NCBI GenBank assembly: GCA_945873195.1
Contig: CAMCDA010000011.1
Location: forward strand, 1 to 44,699
Reading direction: 5' to 3'
DNA: 44,699 nucleotides
Origin: Asaia bogorensis
GTDB lineage: Bacteria; Pseudomonadota; Alphaproteobacteria; Acetobacterales; Acetobacteraceae
Shown here in pieces: positions 16,985-25,279 of this stretch (position 1 is the first letter of the stretch; every line of letters starts with the position of its first letter). The notes under the pieces are model-generated. The model searched no databases and was not told the origin of the DNA. It was given only the letters and a program-made list of their open reading frames with translations. Made by a program: the position numbers and the translations under genes.

Positions 16985-17079
16985 GGCCGTTCCCCCATTC
17001 TGTTCACCACGCCGCCCTAAGCCTAGCGTCCCACGCGGGGTACCCGCTATATCATGGCCCAGCGAACTGGGAGAATGAC

Positions 17080-18660
17080 ATGGCTGGGCAATTCGGAACC
17101 ATCCTCCGCGTTGGCGCGGTGGTCGCGGGCATGTCCGCGAGCAGCGTGGCTGTCGCGCAGGATCTGGCGGTCGCCTCCTCGGCACCGGTCACCAGCATCG
17201 ACCCGCATTACCACACGCTGGCACCGAATGAATCGGCGCATGTCCATCTCTATAATCGGCTGGTGACGCGCGACGCGGCGGGCAAGCTGGTGCCCGACCT
17301 GGCCGTCAGCTGGAAGCTGATCGACGACAACACCTGGGAATTCAAGCTGCGGGAGGCGAAGTTCCACAACGGTGCCCCGCTTGTCGCCGACGACATCGCC
17401 TATTCGATCGCTCGCGTGCCGAAGGTGAAGAACAGCCCGGCATCCTTCCAGATCTACACCCGCGCCGTCGTGGCGCATGAAATCGTTGATCCGCGCACGA
17501 TCCGGTTGAAGACCGCCACGCCCTATCCGCTGCTGCCGATCGATCTGTCGCAGATCTTCATCATCCCGCGCGGCCTGGGCGATGAACCGGCGACCGAGGA
17601 TTTCAACAACGGCAAGAACGCCATCGGCACCGGCCCCTATCGCTTCGTCTCCTACAAGCCAGGGGAACGGATCGAGATGGAGCGGAACGAGACCTATTGG
17701 GGTCCGAAACCGCATTGGAAGAAGTTGAACTATCGCATCGTCTCGAATGACGGCGCGCGCACCGCGTCGTTGCTCGCCGGTGATGCCGGAATCATCGAAT
17801 TCGTGCCGCCGCAGGACCTCCCCAACCTGCGCAAGGACCCGCGGGTGACGATCTCGGAGGTCGTCAGCAACCGCTCGATCTTCCTGTGGTTCGATCATGG
17901 CCGCGACGGCCCGACGCCCTATGTGACCGGCCCGAACGGCGAAACGCTGGCGAAGAACCCGCTGAAGGATCGCCGGGTGCGGCTCGCGCTGTCGATCGCG
18001 ATCAACCGTCCCGCGATCGTGGAGCGGGTGATGGAAAACGCGGCCATCCCGACCGGGCAATATCTGCGTCCGGGCGCCTTCACCTATGTCCCCGACCTCA
18101 AGCCGCATGCCTTCGACGCGGCCAAGGCCAAGGAACTGCTCAAGGAAGCCGGCTTCCCGAACGGGATGCGGATCACGATCCATGGGCCGAACGACCGCTA
18201 TGTGAACGATGCCAAGATCATCCAGGCGGTGGCCCAGATGTGGCAGCGGATCGGCGTGCAGACCACGGTCGAGGCCTTGCCCTGGGCCAACTACGTCGCC
18301 CGCGCCGGCAAGCAGGAATTCTCGGTCTTCCTGTTGGGCTGGGGCGTTTCCAGCGGTGAGGGTCTGAACCCCCTGCGCGCGCAGATCGCCACCTGGAACC
18401 CGCAGCGCGGCCTGGGCACCGCCAATCGCGGCCGCTACTCCAACCCCGCGGTCGATACGCTGATCGACCAGGCGATGGCGACCATGGATGACGGCGCGCG
18501 CGAGAAGATTGTCCAGAACGCGATGCGCCTGGCGATGGAGGACGTGCCGGTGATCCAGTTGCATCTGCAAAAGAATATCTGGGCGACCCGCAAGGGCCTG
18601 ACGTACGAAGCCAGGGTCGATGAATCGACCCAGGCGATGGGCGTGAAGCCGGCGAAATAG
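17080..18660 (+). CDS. peptide-type ABC transporter substrate-binding protein (SBP family 5)
   Basis: This 526-residue periplasmic binding protein of the DppA/OppA class has a signal peptide (residues 1-27, ending SSVAVAQ) and family segments SIDPHYHTLAPNESAHVHLY, WEFKLREAKFHNGAPLVADDI, GTGPYRFVSYKPGERIEMER and DRRVRLALSIAINRPAIVE. Members bind di-/oligopeptides, opines, glutathione, nickel or sugars, so the ligand is uncertain. The ATG has GGGAGA upstream. It heads the five-gene cassette binding protein - permease - permease - ATPase - ATPase that runs to 23033. Confidence 0.94.
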   Translation: MAGQFGTILRVGAVVAGMSASSVAVAQDLAVASSAPVTSIDPHYHTLAPNESAHVHLYNRLVTRDAAGKLVPDLAVSWKLIDDNTWEFKLREAKFHNGAPLVADDIAYSIARVPKVKNSPASFQIYTRAVVAHEIVDPRTIRLKTATPYPLLPIDLSQIFIIPRGLGDEPATEDFNNGKNAIGTGPYRFVSYKPGERIEMERNETYWGPKPHWKKLNYRIVSNDGARTASLLAGDAGIIEFVPPQDLPNLRKDPRVTISEVVSNRSIFLWFDHGRDGPTPYVTGPNGETLAKNPLKDRRVRLALSIAINRPAIVERVMENAAIPTGQYLRPGAFTYVPDLKPHAFDAAKAKELLKEAGFPNGMRITIHGPNDRYVNDAKIIQAVAQMWQRIGVQTTVEALPWANYVARAGKQEFSVFLLGWGVSSGEGLNPLRAQIATWNPQRGLGTANRGRYSNPAVDTLIDQAMATMDDGAREKIVQNAMRLAMEDVPVIQLHLQKNIWATRKGLTYEARVDESTQAMGVKPAK

Positions 18661-18666
18661 CAGCAG

Positions 18667-19641
18667 ATGTTCACCTGGCTCATCCGCCGCCTGATCCAGG
18701 CCGGCTTTGTCGTGCTGGCGATGACCGTGATCGTCTTCATCGGCGTTCACATCATCGGCAATCCGGTCGATATCCTGATCTCACCGGAGGCCGACCAGGC
18801 GGAACGGGCGCGGATCATCGCAGAGATGGGCTTCGATCGTCCCTTGTGGGAGCAGTACTTCATCTTCGTGAAGGACGCGATGCAGGGGAACCTCGGCCGC
18901 AGCTTCGTGTTCAACGAACCCGCGCTGAAACTGATCGCGGGACGGATGCCGGCGACGCTGGAGCTGGCGGTGACGGCGGTGCTGTTTTCCATCTGCTTCG
19001 GCGTGCCGCTGGGGCTGTATGCGGGGTTGAAGCCCGACAGCCTGGCCGGCCGGACGATCATGGCCGGCAGTATCCTGGGCTTTTCGCTGCCCACCTTCTG
19101 GGTCGGGCTGATGCTGATCATGGTCTTCGCCGTTCAGCTCGGCTGGCTGCCGAGCACGGGGCGAGGGGAGACGGCTGAGCTGTTCGGGATTCAGTGGTCG
19201 TTCCTGACCTGGGACGGGCTGCGGCATATGTTCATGCCGGCGTTGAACCTGTCGCTGTTCAACATCTCGTTGGTGCTGCGCCTGACGCGGGCGGGCGTGC
19301 GCGAGACGTTGCCGATGGACTACATCAAGTTCGCCCGCGCCAAGGGCCTGTCGCCCCGGCGGGTGGTCCTGGTGCATGTGTTGAAGAACATCATGATCCC
19401 GGTGGTGACGGTGGTCGGGCTGGAGCTTGGCTCCACCATCGCGTTCGCCGTGGTGACGGAGAGCGTGTTCGCCTGGCCGGGGATGGGCAAGCTGATCATC
19501 GACAGCATCAACGTGCTGGATCGTCCGGTGATCGTTGCATATCTGATGATGATCGTGCTGCTGTTCATCACGATCAACCTGATCGTGGATATTCTTTACA
19601 CGGTGCTGGACCCGCGGGTTCGGCTGGAGACGAAGGCGTGA
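18667..19641 (+). CDS. peptide-type ABC transporter permease (DppB-like)
   Basis: This 324-residue permease has six predicted membrane segments and the DppB/OppB signatures: an N-terminal FTWLIRRLIQAGFVVLAMTV helix, GNLGRSFVFNEP after the first periplasmic loop, and the cytoplasmic coupling loop DYIKFARAKGLSPRRVVLVHVLKN. It starts 6 bases after the binding-protein stop. In intact operons the second permease follows almost directly; here 517 bases containing an antisense GIY-YIG gene and two palindromes intervene. Confidence 0.95.
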   Translation: MFTWLIRRLIQAGFVVLAMTVIVFIGVHIIGNPVDILISPEADQAERARIIAEMGFDRPLWEQYFIFVKDAMQGNLGRSFVFNEPALKLIAGRMPATLELAVTAVLFSICFGVPLGLYAGLKPDSLAGRTIMAGSILGFSLPTFWVGLMLIMVFAVQLGWLPSTGRGETAELFGIQWSFLTWDGLRHMFMPALNLSLFNISLVLRLTRAGVRETLPMDYIKFARAKGLSPRRVVLVHVLKNIMIPVVTVVGLELGSTIAFAVVTESVFAWPGMGKLIIDSINVLDRPVIVAYLMMIVLLFITINLIVDILYTVLDPRVRLETKA

Positions 19642-19670
19642 GGGGGGTTGTGGGCGGAGACGCCCTCCCC

Positions 19671-19701
19671 CCGTCATGGTCGGGCTTGACCCGACCATCG
19701 C
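19671..19701. repeat. palindromic repeat, family A, copy 2 (left end of cassette)
   Basis: A 31-bp near-palindrome (CCGTCATGGTCGGG...CCATCGC). Read in reverse complement, the copy at 20110-20140 matches it with one mismatch. The two copies thus form inverted ends around the GIY-YIG gene. Confidence 0.85.
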
Positions 19702-19742
19702 TCGGGACTCCGACGGGGGCGCAAGCGCACCCATCCATCGCT

Positions 19743-20030
19743 TCAACCAACCGTACCCGCCAGATCATGCCATCCCGGATTGCCCGCCGTGATGAGATCA
19801 AGCTTCCACGCCCGACGCCAACGCTTCAACGACGTCTCCCGCTGGATCGCGGTGGCGATGTCATCGTGCCATTCCGCATAGACCAGGCGGGACAGGTGAT
19901 AGCGGTGGGTGAACCCTCCCGTTCCCGTCCGATGCTGGTGCAGGCGACGCGGCAGGTCGGCGGTCACGCCGATGTAGAGCGTGCCGAAGGCCTGGTTGCA
20001 GACGATGTAGACCCAGCCACCATTCCGCAT
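19743..20030 (-). CDS. small GIY-YIG nuclease family protein
   Basis: This 95-residue protein is a stand-alone GIY-YIG domain of the UvrC/YhbQ-like class. The conserved residues are present: Tyr8 in WVYIV, GTLYIGVT (Gly16, Tyr19), Arg28/Arg29 in ADLPRRLHQH, Glu65 in QRETSLK (metal ligand) and Asn84 in GNPGW. There is no DNA-binding or zinc-finger extension. It lies on the strand opposite to the surrounding transport operon and is bounded by inverted palindromes. Family members cut or nick DNA; the biological role of these short proteins is not established. The ribosome binding site is weak. Confidence 0.9.
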   Translation of the reverse strand: MRNGGWVYIVCNQAFGTLYIGVTADLPRRLHQHRTGTGGFTHRYHLSRLVYAEWHDDIATAIQRETSLKRWRRAWKLDLITAGNPGWHDLAGTVG

Positions 20031-20109
20031 GGCGGGATCGTAGGCTGGAATGGGTTAACGGTTTGTGAGCGTCCTCGACGGGGGGAGGCCATAGACACAC
20101 GAATCTTGG

Positions 20110-20140
20110 GCGATGGTCGGGTCAGGCCCGACCATGACGG
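20110..20140. repeat. palindromic repeat, family A, copy 3 (right end of cassette)
   Basis: A 31-bp near-palindrome (GCGATGGTCGGG...CCATGACGG), inverted relative to the copy at 19671 with one mismatch. It ends 18 bases before the start of the second permease gene. Confidence 0.85.
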
Positions 20141-20158
20141 ACAGGACAGGGGCCACCC

Positions 20159-21064
20159 ATGAGCACCACCACAGCCCCGATCGCCCCGCGGGAGGAAACG
20201 CCCTTCCAGCGGTTCGTCTCCGAATTCGCGGCCTCCAAGCTCGCGCTGGTCGGGCTCGCGGTGTTCACCATCATCGCCCTGCTGGCCATCTTCGCGTCCT
20301 GGATCACCCCGCAGAACCCCTACGATCTCGCACAGCTCGACATCCTTGATGGCCGCCTGCCGCCCGGATCGCCCTCCGCCACCGGCTACACCTTTCTCCT
20401 CGGCACCGACGACCAGGGCCGGGACATGTTCTCGGGCATGCTCTACGGCCTGCGCATCAGCCTTGGCGTCGGCATCGGATCGGCGCTGTTCGCCTGCCTT
20501 GTCGGCACCAGCCTCGGCCTGCTCGCCGCCTATGCCGGCGGCCGGACCGAGAGCATCATCATGCGCGTCGTCGATCTCCAGCTTTCCTTCCCCACCATCC
20601 TGGTGGCGCTGATGATCCTCGCCGCCCTCGGCAAGGGCGTGATGAACGTCGTCTTCGCGCTGGTCATGGTCGAGTGGGCCTATTACGCCCGAACCGTGCG
20701 CGGCACCGCGATGGTCGAACGCCGGCGGGAATACATCGAAGCGGCCGAGTGCCTGGCACTCCCCTACCGCCGAATCATGTTCCGCCATCTGCTGCCGAAC
20801 TGCCTGCCGCCGCTGATCGTCATCGCGACACAGCAGGTCGCCCGCGCCATCGCGCTGGAAGCGACCCTGTCCTTCCTCGGCCTCGGCGTGCCGATCACCG
20901 AGCCGTCGCTCGGCCTGCTGATCGCCAACGGGTATCAATACATGCTGTCGGGCAAATACTGGATCAGCTTCTACCCCGGCATCGCGCTGCTGGTGACGAT
21001 CGTGTCCATCAATCTCGTGGGCGACCAGCTTCGCGATATTCTCAATCCCAGGCTGAAACGATGA
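20159..21064 (+). CDS. peptide-type ABC transporter permease (DppC-like)
   Basis: This 301-residue permease of the DppC/OppC class has an N-terminal cytoplasmic segment (FQRFVSEFAASKLALVGLAVF), HLLGTDDQGRD-like FLLGTDDQGRDMFSGMLYG, six membrane segments and the coupling loop YIEAAECLALPYRRIMFRHLLPN. It pairs with the permease upstream to form the channel. Its stop overlaps the ATPase start by four bases (ATGA). Because the GIY-YIG cassette separates it from the first permease, its expression may depend on read-through or on a promoter within the cassette. Confidence 0.95.
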   Translation: MSTTTAPIAPREETPFQRFVSEFAASKLALVGLAVFTIIALLAIFASWITPQNPYDLAQLDILDGRLPPGSPSATGYTFLLGTDDQGRDMFSGMLYGLRISLGVGIGSALFACLVGTSLGLLAAYAGGRTESIIMRVVDLQLSFPTILVALMILAALGKGVMNVVFALVMVEWAYYARTVRGTAMVERRREYIEAAECLALPYRRIMFRHLLPNCLPPLIVIATQQVARAIALEATLSFLGLGVPITEPSLGLLIANGYQYMLSGKYWISFYPGIALLVTIVSINLVGDQLRDILNPRLKR

Positions 21065-22032
21065 GCGTCACGCTGGAAGTGCGCAACTTGCGCACGCATT
21101 TCTTCACCCGGGCCGGCGTGATCAAGGCGGTGGACGACGTGTCCTTTACCGTCTCCCGCGGCCAGGTCCTCGGTCTGGTCGGGGAGTCCGGATCGGGCAA
21201 ATCAGTCACCGGGTTTTCCATCATCGGGCTGGTCGATCCGCCCGGCCGCCTCGCCGGCGGGTCGATCCTTTACCAGGGCCGCGACCTCGCGAAGATATCC
21301 GAGGAGGAGATGCGGTCGCTGCGCGGCAACCGCATCGCCATGATCTTCCAGGACCCGATGATGACGCTGAACCCCGTTCTGCGCATCGACACCCAGATGA
21401 TCGAGGCCGTACGGGCCCACACCAACGCCTCCAAGACCGAAGCCCGCGCCCGCGCCCGCGATGCGCTCGGCATGGTCGGAATCCCAAGCCCGGAGGAACG
21501 GCTGAACGCCTATCCGCACCAATTCTCGGGCGGCATGCGTCAGCGCGTGGCGATCGCGATCGCGCTGCTGCACAACCCCGACCTGCTGATCGCGGATGAG
21601 CCGACAACGGCGCTGGACGTGACGATCCAGGCGCAGATTTTGGCGGAAGTGCAGAAACTGGCCAGCGAACACGGCACCGCACTGATCTGGATCACCCATG
21701 ACCTGTCGGTGATTTCGGGCCTCGCGGACCGGATTGCGGTCATGTACGCCGGCCGCATTGTCGAATCCGGCGACGCATCCGATGTGCTGGACCGCCCGCT
21801 GCATCCATATACCAACGGCCTGATCGGCAGCGTGCCGAGCCGGAACAAGAAGGGGGAGAAGCTGCGGTCGATCCCCGGGATGACGCCCAGCCTGCTGAAC
21901 CTGCCGGTCGGCTGCGCCTTCCGCACCCGCTGCACCCACGCCGACGCGCGCTGCGAACAAGAACCACCGGAAACGACGCTCGAGGAACGGATGGTGCGCT
22001 GTTTCCACCCGGTTCAGGCGGTGGCGGCATGA
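21061..22032 (+). CDS. peptide-type ABC transporter ATP-binding protein (DppD-like)
   Basis: This 323-residue ATPase has Walker [10 protein letters not shown]-loop [11 protein letters not shown], signature [16 protein letters not shown], Walker [13 protein letters not shown] and the H-loop in [11 protein letters not shown]. The C-terminal segment [19 protein letters not shown] holds the cysteine-rich Fe-S-type motif seen in Dpp/Opp ATPases. Its start overlaps the permease stop and its own stop overlaps the next ATPase start, so the last three genes are tightly coupled. Confidence 0.95.
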   Translation: MSVTLEVRNLRTHFFTRAGVIKAVDDVSFTVSRGQVLGLVGESGSGKSVTGFSIIGLVDPPGRLAGGSILYQGRDLAKISEEEMRSLRGNRIAMIFQDPMMTLNPVLRIDTQMIEAVRAHTNASKTEARARARDALGMVGIPSPEERLNAYPHQFSGGMRQRVAIAIALLHNPDLLIADEPTTALDVTIQAQILAEVQKLASEHGTALIWITHDLSVISGLADRIAVMYAGRIVESGDASDVLDRPLHPYTNGLIGSVPSRNKKGEKLRSIPGMTPSLLNLPVGCAFRTRCTHADARCEQEPPETTLEERMVRCFHPVQAVAA

Positions 22033-23033
22033 GCGATCCCATCATCGAACTGCGCGGGATTTCCAAGCGCTTCGGCCCCACGCTGGACGCCGCGGCCCGC
22101 CTGACCCGCGGCATCAAGGCGCGCTTCGGCACGCCCGAGCGCAACCAGATCGTCCACGCCGTCGACAATGTAAGCCTGACCGTCAACCGCGGAGAGGTCG
22201 TGGGACTGGTCGGCGAATCCGGCTGCGGCAAGTCCACGATCGGACGCATGGTCGCCGGCATCATGCCCCCGACCGAGGGCCAGGTGCTGTTCAAGGGGAA
22301 CGAGATCACCGCCATGTCCTCGGAGCAGGCGAAGGACGCCAAGCTCAAGGTCCAGATGATCTTCCAGGACCCCTACGCGTCACTGAACCCTCGCATGCGG
22401 GTGGCCGAGATCGTGGGCGAGGCGCCGCGCTACCACGGCATGATCAAGGGCGATTTCGACGAATATCTCGACGCGCAGTTGCGGCGCGCGGGGTTGGATC
22501 CGGCGTTCAAGCGGCGCTATCCGCACCAGTTCTCGGGCGGGCAGCGCCAGCGCATCGGCATCGCCCGAGCGTTGGCCGTGCAGCCGGAGTTCCTGGTGTG
22601 CGACGAAGCGGTCGCGGCGTTGGATGTGTCGATCCAGGCGCAGATCCTGAACCTGTTCATGGACCTGCGGGCGGAGCTCGACCTGACCTATCTGTTCATC
22701 AGCCATGACCTGGGCGTGGTGGAGCATCTGTCGGACCGGGTGCTGATCATGTACCTGGGCCGCATCGTTGAATCCGCGCCGGCCGATGAGGTGTTCGGGC
22801 GTCCGAACCATCCCTATACCCAGGCGCTGCTGGCCGAGGTCCCGCGGATCGAGGGCCGCAAGCGGCGCTTCACCGCGATCAAGGGCGAAATCCCGAGCCC
22901 GATGAACCCGCCCACCGGCTGCCACTTCCACCCCCGCTGCCCGCACGCCATGCCCCGCTGCGGGCAGGAAGCTCCGGCGCTGCGGGAGATCGCGCCGGGT
23001 CACATCAGCGCCTGCCATCTGAACGACGGGTAG
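22029..23033 (+). CDS. peptide-type ABC transporter ATP-binding protein (DppF-like)
   Basis: This 334-residue ATPase partners the preceding one as the second nucleotide-binding subunit. Motifs are Walker [11 protein letters not shown]-loop [13 protein letters not shown], signature [16 protein letters not shown], Walker [13 protein letters not shown] (Ala replaces the usual Pro after DE), H-loop [11 protein letters not shown] and the C-terminal cysteines [14 protein letters not shown]. It is the last gene of the operon. A perfect 18-bp GGCC-rich palindrome follows the stop, before the convergent amidohydrolase gene. Confidence 0.95.
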   Translation: MSDPIIELRGISKRFGPTLDAAARLTRGIKARFGTPERNQIVHAVDNVSLTVNRGEVVGLVGESGCGKSTIGRMVAGIMPPTEGQVLFKGNEITAMSSEQAKDAKLKVQMIFQDPYASLNPRMRVAEIVGEAPRYHGMIKGDFDEYLDAQLRRAGLDPAFKRRYPHQFSGGQRQRIGIARALAVQPEFLVCDEAVAALDVSIQAQILNLFMDLRAELDLTYLFISHDLGVVEHLSDRVLIMYLGRIVESAPADEVFGRPNHPYTQALLAEVPRIEGRKRRFTAIKGEIPSPMNPPTGCHFHPRCPHAMPRCGQEAPALREIAPGHISACHLNDG

Positions 23034-23037
23034 GTTC

Positions 23038-23055
23038 GGCGGCCGGCCGGCCGCC
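23038..23055. terminator. perfect 18-bp palindrome between convergent genes
   Basis: GGCGGCCGGCCGGCCGCC equals its own reverse complement. It occupies most of the gap between the last transport gene and the amidohydrolase gene. With no T-run on either side, a two-way terminator role is only a guess. Confidence 0.3.
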
Positions 23056-23059
23056 GCCC

Positions 23060-24100
23060 TCACCCGATCAACGCCGGGTTCAGCCGATAGAACCGCGCCG
23101 CGGTGTCATGGAACAGCGCCGCCTTCTCCTCATGCGAGCAAGCCGCCGCGATCCGCTTGAACGCATTCCAGATGGGCACGTATCCGCACAGCCCCTTATC
23201 GACCGGGAAGTTGCTCTCGAACATGCAGCGATCGGCGCCAAAGGTCTCGATGCATGTCTCCATGACCGGCCGCCACGCCTGAGCCAGTTCGCCCGAGGAC
23301 GGCGGCAACACCTGCTCATGAAACGTCCAACCACGCACCGGCATCGCCTGCCCGCCCAGCTTCAGCGTCACGTTCGGACAAGCCGCCAGCGCGCGCAGGC
23401 CGTCCCGCCAATGCGCGAAACTGGCGGCGGGATCAGCGGCATGCGGCCCCACCAGGATCAGCCCGGCACAGTGGTTGGCCAGGATCGGCAGGTCGGGAAA
23501 CGCCCGCGCGAGATCCGCCAGTTCCCCAAGCTGAGGATGATAGAGCGAAGTCTCATACGACAGGCCAAAGCGGCCGAGGCGCCGGATGCCCTGTCGGAAC
23601 ATCGGATCCGCCAGCATCCCGGCGATCGCGGGCGCCGTCGGGCGGCTGGCGATGGCGGGATCCCAGCCGATGATCTGGCGGATACCGCGAAACCGTCCCT
23701 TCCCCGCGGCGACATGCGCTTCCAGCACCGGATCGATGCGCTCCCCGAGCCGGAAATCGCAGAACCCGACAATGCCCGCGCAGATGCCGGGATGGCCATG
23801 GCGCGCCGCGTCCTCGGCCACGCGCGCGACGTATTCGGTTTCGCCGACGGGGCGCATTTCGGGCGGGCCGTCGGCGCGAAAGCCGGTGCCGCACTGGACA
23901 TAGACCGTGCCACGAATGTCATGACCAGCCCGAGCATCCGACAGCAGTTCATCCAGGAAATACCGGCCTGACTCGCGATCCCACAGATGGTGATGCGCGT
24001 CGATGATGGGCAGCGCCGGTTCCAGTGGGTGTTCCCGCAGGCGCGCCAGCCAGTCCTCCCGGACATGCGGATGCGGATAAGCCTTCGGTTCGGTGGCCAT
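23060..24100 (-). CDS. amidohydrolase family protein (amidohydrolase_2 / COG3618-like)
   Basis: This 346-residue TIM-barrel metal-dependent hydrolase starts its barrel with IIDAHHHLWD (the HxH metal motif). Later elements are GIVGFCDF, ILANHCAG with a histidine ligand, and CMFESNFPVDK, where the usual terminal Asp-containing strand is found. Relatives include lactonases and 2-pyrone-4,6-dicarboxylate hydrolase-like enzymes. AGGAGG lies 6 bases before the ATG, a strong site. Convergent with the transport operon, it may act on compounds imported by it. The next gene upstream, on the same strand, ends 33 bases before it. Confidence 0.9.
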   Translation of the reverse strand: MATEPKAYPHPHVREDWLARLREHPLEPALPIIDAHHHLWDRESGRYFLDELLSDARAGHDIRGTVYVQCGTGFRADGPPEMRPVGETEYVARVAEDAARHGHPGICAGIVGFCDFRLGERIDPVLEAHVAAGKGRFRGIRQIIGWDPAIASRPTAPAIAGMLADPMFRQGIRRLGRFGLSYETSLYHPQLGELADLARAFPDLPILANHCAGLILVGPHAADPAASFAHWRDGLRALAACPNVTLKLGGQAMPVRGWTFHEQVLPPSSGELAQAWRPVMETCIETFGADRCMFESNFPVDKGLCGYVPIWNAFKRIAAACSHEEKAALFHDTAARFYRLNPALIG

Positions 24101-24133
24101 GAAGTGTCCTCCTGAGGTGTCTCGGCAGCCGGT

Positions 24134-25216
24134 TCAGGCGCCCAGAAACCAGTCCATGATCTCGGGGTTCCGGTCGCGCGGATAGGCATGCGACAGGTCC
24201 TCGATTTCCCGATAGGTCACCCTTGCCCCCGCGGCCGTCAATGTCCGGTTCGCGGTGCGCCCGACGCTGATCGGAAACATCCAGTCCAGCACCCCATGCG
24301 TCAGCAGGATCGGCAAGCCGCGGATACGCCGGGGCTCGGTCATCGTCAGCAGCAGCGGATGGAAGCTCGCCGCCACGGGCGCCAGATGCGTGAAGGGCGA
24401 GTCCTCGTCCAGCCCGGCCAGCAACGTGAAGGTGCCGCCGTCGCTCATGCCCGTCAGCAGCATGCGGCTTGTATCGACATTCCAGCGCGCCCTTACGCCA
24501 TCGAGGATGCCCGTGAGGTTGGCGACATCGATCGCCGGCTCCATCAGCGACCAGGTGTCGCCCACGGCGGTCGGCGCGATCAGGATGGCGCCCCGGCCGC
24601 GCGCCTCGGCTATCCAGTTCCACAGGAACAGCCGCCCGTGCCCGGCCCCGCCATGCAGCGCCATGATCACCGGGCAGGCCTGGCTGCCATCGTAATATTC
24701 CGGGACATAAACGGAAAACCCGCCCCGCGTGCCCGTTTCATTGTCGGAATGCATCACCCCGCTGTCGGGCGCCGCCTGGCCCAGCCGGTCCAGCAACTCG
24801 GCATCGTCCCGCAGGCCAGGTTCAAGGAAATACTGGCTGACCGTCGGCAGCACCGTTGTCACCGGATACAGCGCCTCCTGCGCCCGGGTCGCGTACCGCA
24901 TGGCGCGATAGGCCCCCAGCATGGCGTTGGAGGAGGTCAAGGCGACGCGGAGCCCCTCGGTCGCCCGCAGGACATGGGACGTGGCAAGGTCAAGCTGATC
25001 GCGGAAATCGACCATCTCCTCGGGCCAGGGAACAGCGCGGAGCTGGTCGCGCGCCTGGATCAATTCGCCGTCCGCATCGCCCAGCCAATCGACCAGATCG
25101 CCGAGCCGCGGCGGGTGCATGTGCCGCGAGATCACCGCCAGTCGGTCCATCATGCCCAGCAGCCTGGGCAGAAGCTGGGTAATCGCCTCCACCATCTCGT
25201 CGCCGGTCGTGCTCAT
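24134..25216 (-). CDS. alpha/beta hydrolase with N-terminal helical extension
   Basis: This 360-residue protein has a helical N-terminal region (about 1-150) without recognised motifs, then an alpha/beta hydrolase domain: oxyanion-hole segment ALHGGAGHG, nucleophile Ser258 in TGMSDGG, acid Asp311 in THGVLDWMFP and His343 in LSHAYP. The catalytic domain resembles PHB-depolymerase/phospholipase-carboxylesterase-like enzymes. The start was set at MSTTGDEMVE, where the protein-like composition begins; the open frame extends 198 codons further without credible sequence. It is followed by the amidohydrolase gene on the same strand and diverges from the methyltransferase gene. Confidence 0.85.
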   Translation of the reverse strand: MSTTGDEMVEAITQLLPRLLGMMDRLAVISRHMHPPRLGDLVDWLGDADGELIQARDQLRAVPWPEEMVDFRDQLDLATSHVLRATEGLRVALTSSNAMLGAYRAMRYATRAQEALYPVTTVLPTVSQYFLEPGLRDDAELLDRLGQAAPDSGVMHSDNETGTRGGFSVYVPEYYDGSQACPVIMALHGGAGHGRLFLWNWIAEARGRGAILIAPTAVGDTWSLMEPAIDVANLTGILDGVRARWNVDTSRMLLTGMSDGGTFTLLAGLDEDSPFTHLAPVAASFHPLLLTMTEPRRIRGLPILLTHGVLDWMFPISVGRTANRTLTAAGARVTYREIEDLSHAYPRDRNPEIMDWFLGA

Positions 25217-25279
25217 TGGCTTGTCCACCCCGTGTTTCCCCCCGACACTAGCGCAGGGATGAAGAAGCGGAGAAGGCGC

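Larger units (their letters stand above)
19671..20140 (-). mobile_element. candidate GIY-YIG cassette bounded by inverted 31-bp palindromes
   Basis: A 470-bp unit consists of inverted family A palindromes at both ends and a single antisense gene for a small GIY-YIG nuclease. It is placed exactly between two permease genes that are normally contiguous. Without it, about 47 bases would separate the permeases. No target-site duplication is visible. Calling it mobile is an inference from placement, strand, bounding repeats and the existence of a further repeat copy at the left edge of the window. It may instead be a stably inherited repeat-associated gene. Confidence 0.5.

Noticed and set aside
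17047-18750. 567-codon open frame on the minus strand
   Set aside because: Mirror of the SBP family 5 gene; Arg/Asp/Gly/Val-rich and without domain signatures.
19861-20100. Second short frame on the minus strand over the GIY-YIG gene
   Set aside because: Arg/His/Pro-rich, lacks the motif; the frame at 19743-20030 carries every conserved residue.
19671-20140. Target-site duplication around the GIY-YIG cassette
   Set aside because: Bases outside the two palindromes do not match each other, so insertion with duplication cannot be claimed.
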